DNA from: Monodelphis domestica
Taxonomy: Eukaryota; Chordata; Mammalia; Didelphimorphia; Didelphidae
Length of the DNA stretch: 64,000 nt
Direction of reading: 5' to 3'
Assembly: GCF_027887165.1 (NCBI RefSeq)
Contig: NC_077231.1
Location: 124,881,987-124,945,986 of the forward strand
A program made the position numbers and the translations under genes. The notes under the pieces are model-generated. The model had not been told where the DNA came from. It ran no database searches and saw only the letters and a list, made by a program, of their open reading frames with translations. Positions 12,591-24,675 of the stretch are shown here, piece by piece (position 1 is the first letter of the stretch; each line of letters starts with the position of its first letter).

Positions 12591-13334
12591 TCTGAAAACT
12601 GGTTGGACAATAGAACAGATACAAGGAAGGAGGCAGGTTTTCTCCCTTTTAACTCTTACTATCTTTATTATGACATATATAAATTCTGAAACATTAGAAT
12701 AAAACTTCTATCCTTGAAGGTAGGATAACTAGTCTCTGAGGTTATTTTAGTCTCAAGGAGACTGTCAGCCCCTCCTCTCATTTATCCCAAGTTATTGGGG
12801 GTCAGTAACAGAGGGAAGTGTCATCCAGTTTTACCCCTCAAAGGGGTGGTTGGGAGTTGGCGTAGAGGGGCCAAGACATACTATTTGGTGACCAGATGCA
12901 GTGGGAAGGGAAATCTGGATCTGAGGGTAATGTGAATCCTTTTGGTCCAAACAACAGTGAGACATTAGAACCTCCAAGAAACAGATGAGCAATTATTTCT
13001 TGGAGCCTAGGAGGTATGGGAGCAGCGGAAACTTCTATATTCATCCATAATCTGTTGCAATCCTGAATCTTGGGAATTTCAGGCCTTAAGTACAGTTAAA
13101 GTGTAGATACTTCCCTCCTACCCTCATATGCAGTTTTCCAACTAACATCTTGTGTTTATGACAGGTCATTTCTTAGGCCTTAGATACCAGGAAGCTGTCA
13201 GGTGAGGAACTGAATTGCTTTTCTCAAGCAAAAGAATTGCCTGTTGTTATAACCCTCCTTACAACATTCCAGAATCTTTCCCTGTTGTTCTCATGCCTCT
13301 TTTCTTTCAAACCTTCATTTCCCTTATAACATTA
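12591..13334. other. Unassigned intergenic sequence
   Basis: No frame or repeat recognised between the EIF4B retrocopy and the L1 3' end. Confidence 0.5.
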
Positions 13335-14041
13335 TTCAATTTGTAACTATGCTCAAAGGGCTTTAAAAGACAACCTTCCCTCTGATCTAGACATACCACT
13401 GCTGGGTTCATACCACAAAGTGATAATAAGGGAAAAGACTTGTACAAAAATATTTATAGCCACATGCTTTGTGGTAGCAACAAATTGGAAAATGAGGGGA
13501 TGCCCTTCAATTGGGGAATGGCTGAACAAATTGTGGAATCTGTTCGTGGTGGATTACTATTGTGTTAAAAGGAATAATGAACTGGAGGAATTCCATGTAA
13601 ACTGGAATGACTTCCAGGAAGTGATGCAGAGTGAAAAAAGCAGAACTAGGAGAACATAGTACACAGAAATGGATATGTTATGATACAATCGAACATAATG
13701 GACTTCTCTACTAGCAGCAATGCAATGGCCCAGGACAGTTCTAAGGGACTTATGAGAAAGAATGCTATCCACAACCAGAGAAAGAACTGTGGGAGTAGGA
13801 ACACAGAAGGAAAACAATTGCTTGATCACATGATTCAATGGAGATATATTTGGAGATGTAGACTCTAAGCAATCACTCTATTGCAAATATTAATAATATA
13901 GAAATAGGTCTTGATCAATGATCATGTAAATTCCAGTGGAATTGCTCATTGGCTATAAGCTGGGGGAGGGGAGGGAAAGAATATGAATCATGTAACCATG
14001 GAAAAATATTCTTAATTAATTAATTAAAAAAATAAAAATAA
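13335..14041 (+). mobile_element. L1 3' end, 5'-truncated
   Basis: Encodes KTCTKIFIATCFVVATNWKM and [13 protein letters not shown] of the ORF2 C-terminus, followed by the 3' UTR and an aattaattaattaaaaaaat tail. aaaagaattgcctgttg at 13230 resembles aaaagaactgcctattg at 14042 (15 of 17). However, the 90 bases after the first copy are not clearly L1. Confidence 0.88.
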
Positions 14042-14305
14042 AAAAGAACTGCCTATTGCTCCCACTTGCTAATCCTTGTTCCTCACCCTGGTCTGTGCCA
14101 GCACCAGCTTCCTTCATCCCTTGTGAGCACCAGCAAACTGGAAGAGGTGATCTTGGGAGGTGACTAAGGAATGGATTAACAAGAGCTATTCCACTGGGAA
14201 AGAGCCTTTCCCAGCCATTTTCTTCATTCCTTTTGATGATTATTTTTTTTAGGAGTTGTCCTTCTCTGCTGGCATCCCACATGAATATTCAGATTTATTA
14301 TGTGG

Positions 14306-14971
14306 TATAAGGGTTAAATTAGGAGTTTTGACAAAATAAGAGAGCAACTTTTAATAAATTAAAATTTTTAGTTTAATTAAGATAGAGATAGTAAAAGAAT
14401 ATAGTAAAATGAATATAGTAAAGGAGAAAAATATAAGAAAGAGGAAGAGAAAAAAATTTCCTAATAACAACCACTCTACAAAGTTTCAACCCCATCCATC
14501 CCAGTCAAAACCAATCCAAACAGTGTTTAATCCAACCCCAATTAGGTCTGTCAACAAAGACAAGCCACCTTCCAAAAAGTTCAAGAAAGGGAAAAAAAAA
14601 ACAAACTAACCACCCAAACCAAAAGCCAAAATGCCCTCTAAAGGCTAAAGCCAAAAAGTCCTCTCAGTAAGCTCAGGCCCACCTTTATATACCAGCAACT
14701 AAACACCAACCACCAACTTAACCCACACCCAATAGCAAGATGGTCTCTCTGCAACTACCAGCCCTGTCAGTAACTGACCAACTGACTAACTCATACTGGC
14801 CTCTTTTATCACTTTTTCCTACCTCACTTCCTGTCTCTGGTTTCTCCTTTCTGTCTCTATGGTTTCTACTTCCTGTCACTGTGGGCTGGTTAATCTCTAC
14901 ACATCTCTATGGTAAGAGGACCTCCAGGTCCTCTGTTAAATTAAAAAAGGAATAAAGAATTCCTTTTTACA
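14306..14971 (-). mobile_element. Probable solo LTR
   Basis: Minus strand starts TGTAAAAAGGAA; flanked by gtgg at 14302-14305 and 14972-14975. Minus-strand tatataaagg near 14680 could be its TATA box. It ends TA rather than CA, so the right limits are less sure. Purine- and A-rich on the plus strand. Fossil. Confidence 0.5.
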
Positions 14972-15404
14972 GTGGCCTAAACCAGTGTGTAGCTTTTTAT
15001 CTTCCCCTGAGAGGATAAATGATGATTGTAAAAGGAAAAAAAAATCTGATGTTCATGGTGATTACTCCAAGGTACTGCTGCAAGGTACAGAATAACCTCC
15101 TGAGCAATCAAATGAAGATTAAATTAGGCATATGAAATATGTGCTTTTAGAGTCTTATTCTTTGGAAATGTTAATTCAATTAAAAAAAACCTCGAAGTAT
15201 CTATTAGGTGAAGAGCCTTGTTCTCACCACTGGCTTTACAAAGATAGGAACGGCAAGAGGCTGACAATCTACAGGAGGATATAAAATAGATATAAACAAA
15301 TAAGATTGGTTGAAGGCAGGGTATGAAATGGGGCAAAAGAGACACCTGAATAAAGTTCTTTAGAAAAGTTTGAGGAGAAATAGGTCACTGTCAACCCAAG
15401 TTCA

Positions 15405-15765
15405 TGTTGAATGTTTCCACCTGGAAGTCCCATCAGTGCCTCAAGTCCAACATGTCCCAAGCTGAACCCATCATTTTCCCCAATTACTCTGCTCATCCTC
15501 TCAAATTCCTTATTTCTGTTGTTCTCTACTACCCTCCTCTACCCAGACTTTTTGTCATCTTTGATTCTTTATTCTCCCTCACACCCATCCACCCAATCAA
15601 TTGCTAAGCCTTGGTAATTATACCTTGAATTTTTCCTATCCTTCCTAGTTTTTTCCTATTCACACTACTATCATCCTAGTTTGGGTTCTCATCATGTTTC
15701 CCCCGAGTTATATTAACAGCACCCTAGCTAGTCAGTCTACCTCTAGTATCTTTCCAATTCACCTT
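15405..15765 (+). repeat. L2-like fragment
   Basis: C/T-rich text with caagtccaacatgtcccaag and ttctctactaccctcctcta, similar to L2 relics at 36430 and 48200. Confidence 0.45.
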
Positions 15766-15770
15766 TTACA

Positions 15771-16012
15771 TTTGTTGTTGTTCAGTCTTTTTGGTCATGA
15801 TTGACTCTTCATGACCCTACTTGGAGTTTTCCTGGCAAAGATACTGGACTAGGTTACCATTTCCTTTGCCAACTCATTTTACAGATGAAGTAACTGAGCC
15901 AAATAGAGTTAATAGAGTGGTCACACAGCTAGGAAGTATCTTCAGCTGGATTTGAACTGAAGTCTCGCTGTCTTTAGGTCTAGTGCTGTATCCACTAAGC
16001 CATCAGCTCCTG
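15771..16012 (-). mobile_element. tRNA-derived marsupial SINE (long type)
   Basis: Reverse of the long type: ttgttgttcagtctttttgg, ttttcctggcaaagatactgg and atccactaagccatcagctc. Confidence 0.88.
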
Positions 16013-16173
16013 TATGAAGTAGGCAGTTAATAAAGGTTTATTCATTGATTAACATACTGTGTTGGTTGCCTGAGGTTTAGGCTAGCAAAATTCAGAGAGG
16101 CTTATCACTATGTAGGCCACAGGTTAAATGATTTGCTAAGATACTGAGACAATGATATGTATTACTTATATCA

Positions 16174-16275
16174 TCACATAGCTGTATGACCCCGGGGAAC
16201 TCATTTAACCCCAACAGCCTATCCCTTACTGCTCTTCTGCCTTGCAACTGATACTTAAGGTAAGGATTTTTTTAA
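16174..16275 (+). mobile_element. Partial SINE (short type)
   Basis: 3' half only: catagctgtatgacccc through cttactgctcttctgccttg. Confidence 0.75.
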
Positions 16276-16749
16276 ATGTAAAAAAAAACCAAAAAACAAA
16301 AAAAAATCAAGCTTAAACAAAAATTTAAAGGTCTCTCTTTTGTTTCTAAACTTACAATTACTTAAATTACCAGTAGAACACTTTTAAATTGTGATGATTT
16401 ATCATCATTGAAATAAATTGTTTTTCATTCAGTAGGTAAGCTTGATAAACAGTACATTTCCTAAGAACTTTTATCTATAGGTAACAATTCTTAGCTAACC
16501 AAAATATCCAGTTTACCAGAACATCCTATTCCCTGGCTCTTTGGAGTAAATAGAACAAGAATTCATTGTACAACAAAATACAAATGATCCACTTTAATTA
16601 TTTGCTAGATAGAATTGAGTTTAATTTATCTGTAGATAAGAGAGAAACCATTTGGAAGTTAGAATCAACTTATTCTTTGAACAAGCATTAATTTAGCACA
16701 TGTGCAGGTATTGACTTGTAGTTTTACCCAAATTGTTTAATAGGCTCAT

Positions 16750-16930
16750 TCATTGTCTTATAACTGAAAGAGACCTTAGAGATCAGCTATCTAATCCCCA
16801 CATTTTACAAATGACAAAACTGAGCTATAGTGAAGCCCAGTAACTCAATTTACTTCTTTTAAGGTCGTAAAGCCAAGATTTGAAATTGGGAATCTTTCTT
16901 TGATTCCACATTCAGTGATCATTCCACTAT
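16750..16930 (-). repeat. MIR-like ancient SINE
   Basis: gaccttagagatcagctatc, cacattttacaaatgacaaa and gattccacattcagtgatca fit a reversed, decayed MIR. Confidence 0.6.
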
Positions 16931-17039
16931 ATTTGGTTTTTTAAAAGAAATTTGTATAAATTTTAACATAGTGACACCAACATTTTCCTGCTTGTCTGCC
17001 TTCATTTCTCACCAGGCTACAACCATCATCATTTCCCAG

Positions 17040-19082
17040 AAAACTCTTTATCCTGTAAATCATTTCATTCCTGGAATTCACAATATATAGAAGCACCCTC
17101 AGCCCATGAAACTCTTCCTTCAGGTTGGATAGCTCCCTTATTAACATATAAGATGTTAAAAAGAGAAGGTAACTCAATGATTGTGAAGTATAATGGTCTC
17201 AATTTACAGATGAGGGAAATGAAGGTAAATAGTAATTTGTCAAAGGTAGGATAATTAATAATTGGCAATATAAGGCAATGTTAAAAAATAATTGGCAGTA
17301 AGAGGCAATTTAAAAGCCCAAATCATTTGAATCTTAAGGTGAATGTTTTTCCATTATAACATACTGTATATGCCTATCAAGAGGACAGATTAATTCCTAA
17401 TTAGAGCATGAACTCTTTGAGGGCAGGTATTGTTTTTAGTTTTTTTGTAACATCTACTCCTACTAAGGGGAAGAAGTAGAGACAGAACTGAGCTATGTGG
17501 TTTAAATTCAGAAGGAGAAACAATCCTGCTTGGCTGAGAGAATGATGAAGTCAATGCTATGTCATGGTATGAGTGACTTTTTTCAAGTGGCTCCAGACAG
17601 ATTTGGAGAGAGGACTTCCAGGGAATAAAAGAAGAGAGCAATAGAGACAGAGACCAAGGCCAAGACATAGAGACAGAGAAAGAGAGACAGAGACAGACAG
17701 AAATAGAGAGACTGAGTAGAGAAAGAGAAAGACAGACACAGAAAGCTAGAAATGGACAGAAAGAGTACACAAACTTTTATTTGGTAGAACTATAGACACA
17801 GTTGAGAATCCAGGCCCCTTCAATCCCTTACCATCAAGACTTGCAACTTTAGAGACTTCTGAGAATACACTCCCTCAAGGTGAAAACATTATCTCTCCTG
17901 ATTTGAGCTGAGATCTCTTTTGCTCTCAGCTAAAGAGTTCATTTACTTGGGACATTCTCTAGTATATTACAATCTCTAGAATTTCTCCAATATCTGTTTG
18001 CTATTTTGCTTAGTTAAGTGGATTTACTCATTATTTACTATTCCGGAGGGTCTTTTGTGTAATTAGCATTTATTTGGTGGCAAGAGGCTGAGCTGGAGAA
18101 TATAAGAATTGTTAATGATACACCCTGACCCCATCCCAATGAAATTATGTTGCAGATGCTTAGTATTTATCTGTATTCACTTTGTTAACCCTCTCTATAA
18201 AACACCAGCTTCTTGAGGGCAAGTTCTGTTTTAAATTTTATCTTTGTATCTCTAACTCCCAGCAAAACTCCTAGGTGATTAATACATATTTAACATGTGT
18301 TATTCTTAGTTACAGTTCTCCCTGTATCACATTAGTGTATAATAAGTACCTTGCTATCTTCATTCTGAATACTTTGATACTGATCTCAATTTTCAGAGTT
18401 ATTCCACCTTGGGAATACTTCTGTTAAAATTGGATTGTTGCTTGCAGTACTTGAAAATGCTGTTTGCTTGCAAAATCTAAGAAAGATTTTCTGTTAGCTT
18501 AACTACATCAAAAGACTCTATACGGCATCAGGGAAGGCAAAGATGAATATAAGAAAATATATAATAAGATGAATGTAAGAAAATATCTGGCAAGAAGAAA
18601 TGAAATATTTTTAAAGGAAGTAGTACCTGCTGCCACCCTTCCTCCCATTGTGGAGGAGGGGGAAGAAAGGAGAAGAACACTTCTTCTAAACTTCTAAACA
18701 AAATAGTTTTTACTGAAAATTAACAAAGCCCTTCACTAAAGTTTCTTTTCATATATTTATGCATCTAATCAAATATTTTTGGGCTGCTATGCACTGAATT
18801 TTTTCATCTCTAATATTTAAGCTAAAAGTTTCCTGAATATCTAGCAAATTGGAACCTTATATATTTGAAAAAAAAAAAAAGTACTTTCCCCACCTCGATT
18901 GTCTGCTGTTTAATAATTACTTGTGATAGTGGAAGATGGAAGAAAAGCCCCTACTAGTATATATATAAATAGTGATACAACAATGTCACTATGCAGAATG
19001 ATGCTGTAGCTATTTTGTCAGTCACTATTTTCAGGGGATTAAAAATTAGCTATGAAAATCTTTCTGTTAGAATATAGCTTAG
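17040..19082. other. Unassigned intergenic sequence with two L2-like scraps
   Basis: gaactctttgagggcaggta (17410) and cagcttcttgagggcaagtt (18207) look like L2 3' ends. The purine tract at 17620 lies inside. Otherwise nothing. Confidence 0.45.
17620..17760. repeat. GA/GACA-rich purine tract
   Basis: Repeats of agagacagagacag and gaaagagaaagacagaca; the long serine/leucine minus-strand frame over it is an artefact. Confidence 0.85.
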
Positions 19083-19286
19083 AGGGGCAGCTAGGTAGCT
19101 CAGTGGATTGAGAGCCAGGCCTAGAGATGGGAGGTCCAAGGTTCAAATTTGGCCTCAGACACTTCCTAGCTGTGTGACCCTGAGCAAGTCACTTCACCCC
19201 CTTTGCCTAGCCCTTACCACTCTTCTGCTTTGGAACCAATATACAATATTGATTCCAAGACAGAAGGTAAGGGTTAAAAAAAAAAA
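19083..19286 (+). mobile_element. tRNA-derived marsupial SINE (short type)
   Basis: Near-complete: ggggcagctaggtagctcag, box-B-like ggttcaaatttgg, A tail. Confidence 0.95.
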
Positions 19287-19442
19287 GAATAGAGATTAGA
19301 AGTCTGAGAATATTATTTAGATACATTCCAGAGAGATCTCATTGATTATTCCAGTTAGATTTTTTAAATTATCATTATTATTCTGGTCAAAGTTTCCATT
19401 TATGCTGTTATTTTTAGGCATTTAAAATATTTTTAAAGAATG

Positions 19443-19640
19443 CTTACCTTTGATCTTAGAATTTTGATTCTGAAAATACTAAGTATTGGTTTCAAGGCAG
19501 AAGAGCAGTAAGGGCTAGGCAGTTGGGATTAAATGACTTGCCCAGGGTCATATGGCTAGAAGGTGTCTGAGGTCAAATTTGAACCGAGGACCTCTTTTTT
19601 CCAGGCCAAGCTCTCTAATCTCTAAGCCACCTAGCTGCCC
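19443..19640 (-). mobile_element. tRNA-derived marsupial SINE (short type)
   Basis: Reverse copy ending in gccacctagctgccc; the box B region reads caaatttgaaccgagg. Confidence 0.92.
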
Positions 19641-19769
19641 TAGAACTTGAAGTATTGAATAATAAAATTTCTTCTTTTCATGCTTTGAACCTTTTTTTGT
19701 ATACTTGTACTTGTTCAAGTTCAAGTTAAAATTATTTTAATGCTGTGTTTATAGTTGGAATAAATATAC

Positions 19770-19806
19770 CCATGTACATATATATATATGTGTATATATA
19801 TATATT
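19770..19806. repeat. TA-rich microsatellite
   Basis: Alternating ta with one gtg interruption. Confidence 0.8.
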
Positions 19807-21304
19807 AAGCTGTTCTTTTATATTTTCTCATGAGTGCTTTTTTTTAATCAGAAAATTACTTTGGATAGATGTAATCCCTATGGAGATATAAGGGAGGACA
19901 TGAATGGAAGTTGCTGATGAAGAATAATCATGTATCATTTTACAGGAAATAATTTCTATAACATGTCAGATCTAACATTATATTAAGATATTTGTATATT
20001 TTTGCATTTCTATATAAAGATATATATATAAGGGAGAGTCAATAACTAAGGGGAATTTACATATATGTCAGGTACTCATTATTATATGCCATCATTACTG
20101 CATTTTTAAACACGTAACAGTTTTTTGACTTGTCTTTAACCAGAAAAAGAAGACCCCAGGGAATCATACTGAAGGATCGAGGAGGTGACTCTCAGTTGTT
20201 AATAGGATTGGATGTCCTTAATTTTCACACTGAGACATGCCTTTATAAATTGAATTCCTGACCTTCAGATCTGGTCCATAAAGCCTGGAACACAGAATGG
20301 ACAATGTTTTTTCTATTTCTATGGTGGCCAGAACAGCTGGCATTAGAATGTGACACAGGATCCCCCTAGAATGTAAATGGTAGGTGGGTCCTAAAGACAC
20401 AAGTCTTTTGAGGTCTCTTGGCCCTAACTTTCCCACCTATAACTTCTTCATGGTGAGCAAAGAAGTATTCCTTTGCTCATTCCTATCAGTGCTTCCCCCC
20501 AACCTCCCAATTACTCTGTCTCCTTAAGTCTCATAATCTATACTTTTTCTCCACCTTAGTTACACAGGTATAGTTACAGGGTGCTTTATTTGCTTATTTT
20601 CACGTTCATTTAAAATTTTTTTGAGTTCCAAATTTTCGCCCCCCTACAGTTATTCTCCACCCATTGAGAATAAAAACTATGATATCAATTATACATTTGA
20701 AGTCATGAAAAACATGGTGGTCACATTGTAAATCTCAACATCACCTACAGGTGTTCTGCTTCCTTAACTAAAAACTCCGACATTCCTATTGGCTGCATGG
20801 AAGGGCCTACTGGACCTAAAACAGCTATTGATTTGTACTCCATTTCCATCTTCTTTACAGGAATCTCTCCATGTCATTTCTTTAGGGTTATTGTTAATTA
20901 TATTCTAAAATTGTGGAACTCATTTTGATGGGTTTATGTTTATTGTGGAACTAGAAATTCTCTTGATATTCCTTCATTTGGTTCCTTCAGTCAAAAGATT
21001 AGTAATGGTCTAAAGACCTTTATGAAAGAGTGGAATATCTATGTTTTGTGGCTCCCCATTTTCCCACTACCAAGAGTTATTTGGGAGTACCGATTCAATG
21101 GGAAGCCTCCCTTGTAGCTTCAAAGTTTATTTGCCTTTGAAGGGGAGGGATAGTCTAAATTGCAGATGGCATTATAAGTGTGGGCAGAGACCATATTGGT
21201 GTCTGGAAGAAAAACTCAATTCCCTTCTGAGGAGACTCATTTACTTCTGTGAATGTGTTTTCTGTTCTCATGGGCTTCTGTTATTTGTCTTCTGTATTTT
21301 CTAT
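19807..21304. other. Unassigned intergenic sequence
   Basis: Apart from the L1 scrap at 20625, nothing recognised. A 119-codon plus frame at 21041-21400 runs into the SINE at 21305 and resembles no known protein. Confidence 0.45.
20625..20745 (-). mobile_element. Old L1 3' UTR scrap
   Basis: gagttccaaattttcgcccc and atgatatcaattatacattt resemble the reverse-complemented 3' UTR at 3600-3700. Confidence 0.4.
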
Positions 21305-21553
21305 GGGCAACTGTTAGCTGGCACAGTGGATAGAGTGCCAGGCATGGAGTCAGGCAGACTCAGGGAAATTAGTTCAAATATGACCTCAGACACATACTAG
21401 CTGTGTGACTCTGGGCAAGTTACTTAACTCTGTTTGCCCCGACTTTCTCATTTGTAAAATAAGCTGGAGAAGAGAAAATGGCAGTGTCTTTGCCAAGTAA
21501 ACCCCAAATGGGGTCACAAAAAATTGGACACGACTGAAAAGTAACTGAACAAC
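21305..21553 (+). mobile_element. tRNA-derived marsupial SINE (long type)
   Basis: gggcaactgttagctggcac through aaaccccaaatggggtcac and actgaacaaca. Confidence 0.9.
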
Positions 21554-22149
21554 ATTGTCTGAGGAAAGAAGGGAATAAAAAGTACCCTATACTCAACACA
21601 TATTTCTAGTACTTTTCATGCTTCTACGGGAACTGAAAACCATAATTACTTATATTTTTAGAAATCTAGACATGAGATTTATTTGAATATTTCCCAAAGT
21701 TGAAATACCAATATATCTGGCTGAGGGGAAAATTATTATTTTTTTTATCAGAACCTGAGATTGAACCAGCCCATGTGGGGCTGGAGCTTTGTGGAGGTTC
21801 TGGTCTAAATATTTTAACTTAAAGTACTTACAGACTTTTAAAGCATACTATAAATATCAATAATTATTACCTGCCCTTCATCCTAATATAACGTCTACTT
21901 GGACCTTTGTTTCAAACAACTGATTCTGAAACAACTACATGGAGATATATGTGTTTGTTCTATGTCTATTTTAACAATAAGGGTTTTTTGGAAGGGATGG
22001 GAGGAATAATACGTTATTGGGTACAATCCCCTTCTTGAAGTTGCTTCCCAGTGCCCAGCATACTTGACACATAACAGACTCTTGATGAATAGTTATTGAT
22101 CGATTAATGATTGAGTAAAGAAATTATTCATGATCCTAGTATTAAAAGA

Positions 22150-22620
22150 GCCCTAGAATCACAGTATCTTGTATCTGAAAGAGGCCTCAGAAGGAGCCTG
22201 CAGTCCTGAGTAAGAAACCTCACAGTATACCCAACAAATGATTCAGTAATCTTTGCTTGAATTTATCTAGTAAGGGAGAGCTCATCATCTTCCATAATGG
22301 CCCATTCTACTTTCGGATAGCTCTGATTGTTGGAAAATTTTATTTATACTAAGTCTGTTTTCCTTTTTGAAACTTCAAACCATTGATCCTTGTCCTCCTC
22401 TCACAAGACTAAACAGAACAAGTCTAACTCCTCTTCCAAGTGATGGCCCTTTGAATACTTGAAGGCAGTTCCAATTTCTTGTTTCCTCTTCACTAAGCTA
22501 AAAATTCCCATTTTCTTCAATCTATCCCAAGAAGACATGGTGAGGTCATGCACTTTCCTAATCTCCTTCCCATCTCTAGATGTTCATCAAGTGCTTTGAA
22601 TCCATTCAAACGTAGCCAGC
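22150..22620. repeat. CR1/L3-like LINE relic
   Basis: gagctcatcatcttccataa, tgtcctcctctcacaagact and cactaagctaaaaattccca match the reversed 3' end of CR1 elements (L3 in mammals). Confidence 0.6.
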
Positions 22621-22854
22621 TTTCTTCCTTTTTGTGGGGGAGTTGTGAGAGGGAGGGTGGGAATTACTAGGTACTCGTTCCAGCCAACATCTTTTGATTC
22701 CCTTCTTGAAGGGAATGGTAGTGAGCAGAGCTGTGTGATATTTAAAATGGTTGAGGTCTTAAACTGTAGTGATTAAAATAGTGGAAGATATAATTTGTGA
22801 TAGATATAAGAGAGGGTGAGTAAATTTGACCGCAGAAAATATGTTTCACTATAG

Positions 22855-23844
22855 TGTCTTGGTTTTTAAATCAAATATAAGGTGGTTGCCAGGGAAATAG
22901 TCCCAATTATTCAAATACCCAAGTCAACTGGGTTTTATAGAGATTTTTAATTAATAATATAATGAGGAATTAGAGAAAGAGAGAAAGAGTAGGAAAGGAA
23001 TAATTATGAAGGGCCTCAAGCCAATATGGCCTAGACCTGAGTCTTAAGAGAGAGAATCAGTCAGTCAGTCTTTTAACACTCACCACAAGGTCTGCCTAAA
23101 CAAGGATTCTAGTGACACCAGGCCAGCTCCATCTCAGCTGACTTCACCAGAGAGAGCTCCAGTGAGACCTCCTTAGAGTTTGTACTCCAAGAGCTTCCCT
23201 TCTCCAGATCCTCTCTCAAGAGATTCTTCCCAAGTGATCCTCATCAGAGATCCTCCAAAAGGATTTCTCCAAAAGGATATCCCCTCAAGAGATTCTGCTT
23301 TTTCTTATATAGGGGTTTTTCTCCCATGTCACCTCCCCTAAGTCCCTACATCTACCAATCACTGTAGACGCTTTCCAAAGGACTGCCCACCTAAATTCCT
23401 GCTAAGTTGGCCAATCTCCTCAGTAAGTCTGAATCAGAAAAAATGCTGCTGTGTTGACCAATCTCCTCAGTAAGTCTGAATCAGAAAAAATGCTGCTGTG
23501 TCGACCAATCTCCTCAGTAAGTCTGAACTAGAGAAAACACAGCTGAGTCAACTAATCTCATCAAGAGAAAACTTGCCCGACCCTTTTAGGTACCTAGCAT
23601 CCCATTGTATCAATTCTAAAAACAGGCCTGGCTCAAAGAACTCCTTGCCTTATAAGCATGGGTCCAAGTACTTTCATTGTTTAGCAAGGAGTTTTCTCTC
23701 CTAAAGCAGTCTTAAGTACAGGTAGAGTAGGGGTCCTCCCATTTCTGATCCTGGCGAGTTCTCACATCAAAATGGGGAATGTTTCTCAGTAGGGAATTTG
23801 TTCCAATTAAGAATTCCCTGATGGGGAAATTTTTAACATTCACA
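22855..23844 (-). mobile_element. Solo LTR with internal tandem repeats
   Basis: Minus strand starts TGTGAATGTT and carries tatataag near 23310. The tggttgccaggga stretch at its left end is shared with the LTR at 7625. A three-copy 47-base tandem repeat lies at 23409-23550. No matching duplication was found at the chosen ends. Fossil. Confidence 0.75.
23409..23560. repeat. 47-base tandem repeat inside an LTR
   Basis: Units begin at 23409, 23456 and 23503 (ggccaatctcctcagtaagt and variants). The first two differ at only a few bases; the third and a partial fourth are more diverged. Confidence 0.93.
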
Positions 23845-24100
23845 AGTCTGAGAGATTTCAAGATTTATAGCTGATCACAGTACCTCAGATGTGGTCTCAC
23901 CAGGGCAGACTAGAGAGAGATTCCCTTCCTAGTCCTGGACACACTCTCTCTCTTACTGGAGCATAATGATTGATTGACTGTTTGTTTGTTTTGTCATATC
24001 ACATTGTACAGTCACTAAAGCCCCATGCCTTTTTCAACATATTGCTTGCTATCTAGCATTCTCCACTCTTGTACTAATATAGCTAAGTTTCTTGAGTTCT

Positions 24101-24305
24101 TTTTTTTAAACCCTTACCTTCCACCTTAAAATCAATACTGTGCATTGGTTCCAAGGTAGAAGAATGGTAAGGGCTAGGCAATGGAGGTTAAGGGACATGT
24201 CCAGGGTCACACAGCTAGTAAATGTCTGAGAGAGGTAGAATTTAAATTCAGGTCTTACTGACTCCAGGCTCAGAGATCTAGTCATTGCTTCACCTAATTG
24301 CCTAA
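24101..24305 (-). mobile_element. tRNA-derived marsupial SINE (short type)
   Basis: T-rich start, then cccttaccttccaccttaaa, ending near cacctaattgcctaa. Just downstream of the A2M 3' end. Confidence 0.9.
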
Positions 24306-24370
24306 TCATTTTAACCTTTCCCCAAAGGCAGGGAATATTGTTACCTCTATTATGATATCCCTCACAGTTC

Positions 24371-24602
24371 AGGCTTTTCAGTTGTACCTAAACTCTCTGT
24401 GATCCCCATTTAGGATTTTCTTAGCAAAGATACTGGAGTGGTTTGCCATTTCTTTCTCATTTTATAGATGAGGAAACTGAGGCAAACAGGGTTAAGTGAA
24501 TTGCCCAGGATCACCCAACTAATAAGTGTCAGAGGCTGGATTTGAACTCAGGTCTTCCTGACTCAGGACCTGGCACTCTATCCACTATCACCTAGCTGCC
24601 CC
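24371..24602 (-). mobile_element. tRNA-derived marsupial SINE (long type)
   Basis: ttttcagttgtacctaaact, gaggaaactgaggcaaacag, ending cacctagctgcccc. About 75 bases past the inferred A2M cleavage site. Confidence 0.92.
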
Positions 24603-24675
24603 TGGACTTACAGTTAGTTCTTAATAAATTGTTGGTGCACAAATGAAGGAAAGAATAAGACCAATTGCAGATATT

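Noticed and set aside
17390-17770. 126-codon Ser/Leu-rich minus-strand frame
   Set aside because: Created by the GA-rich tract.
19083-19286. tRNA gene suggested by box A and box B-like sequence
   Set aside because: These are SINE promoters; no cloverleaf can be drawn, and the copies recur dozens of times with A-rich tails.
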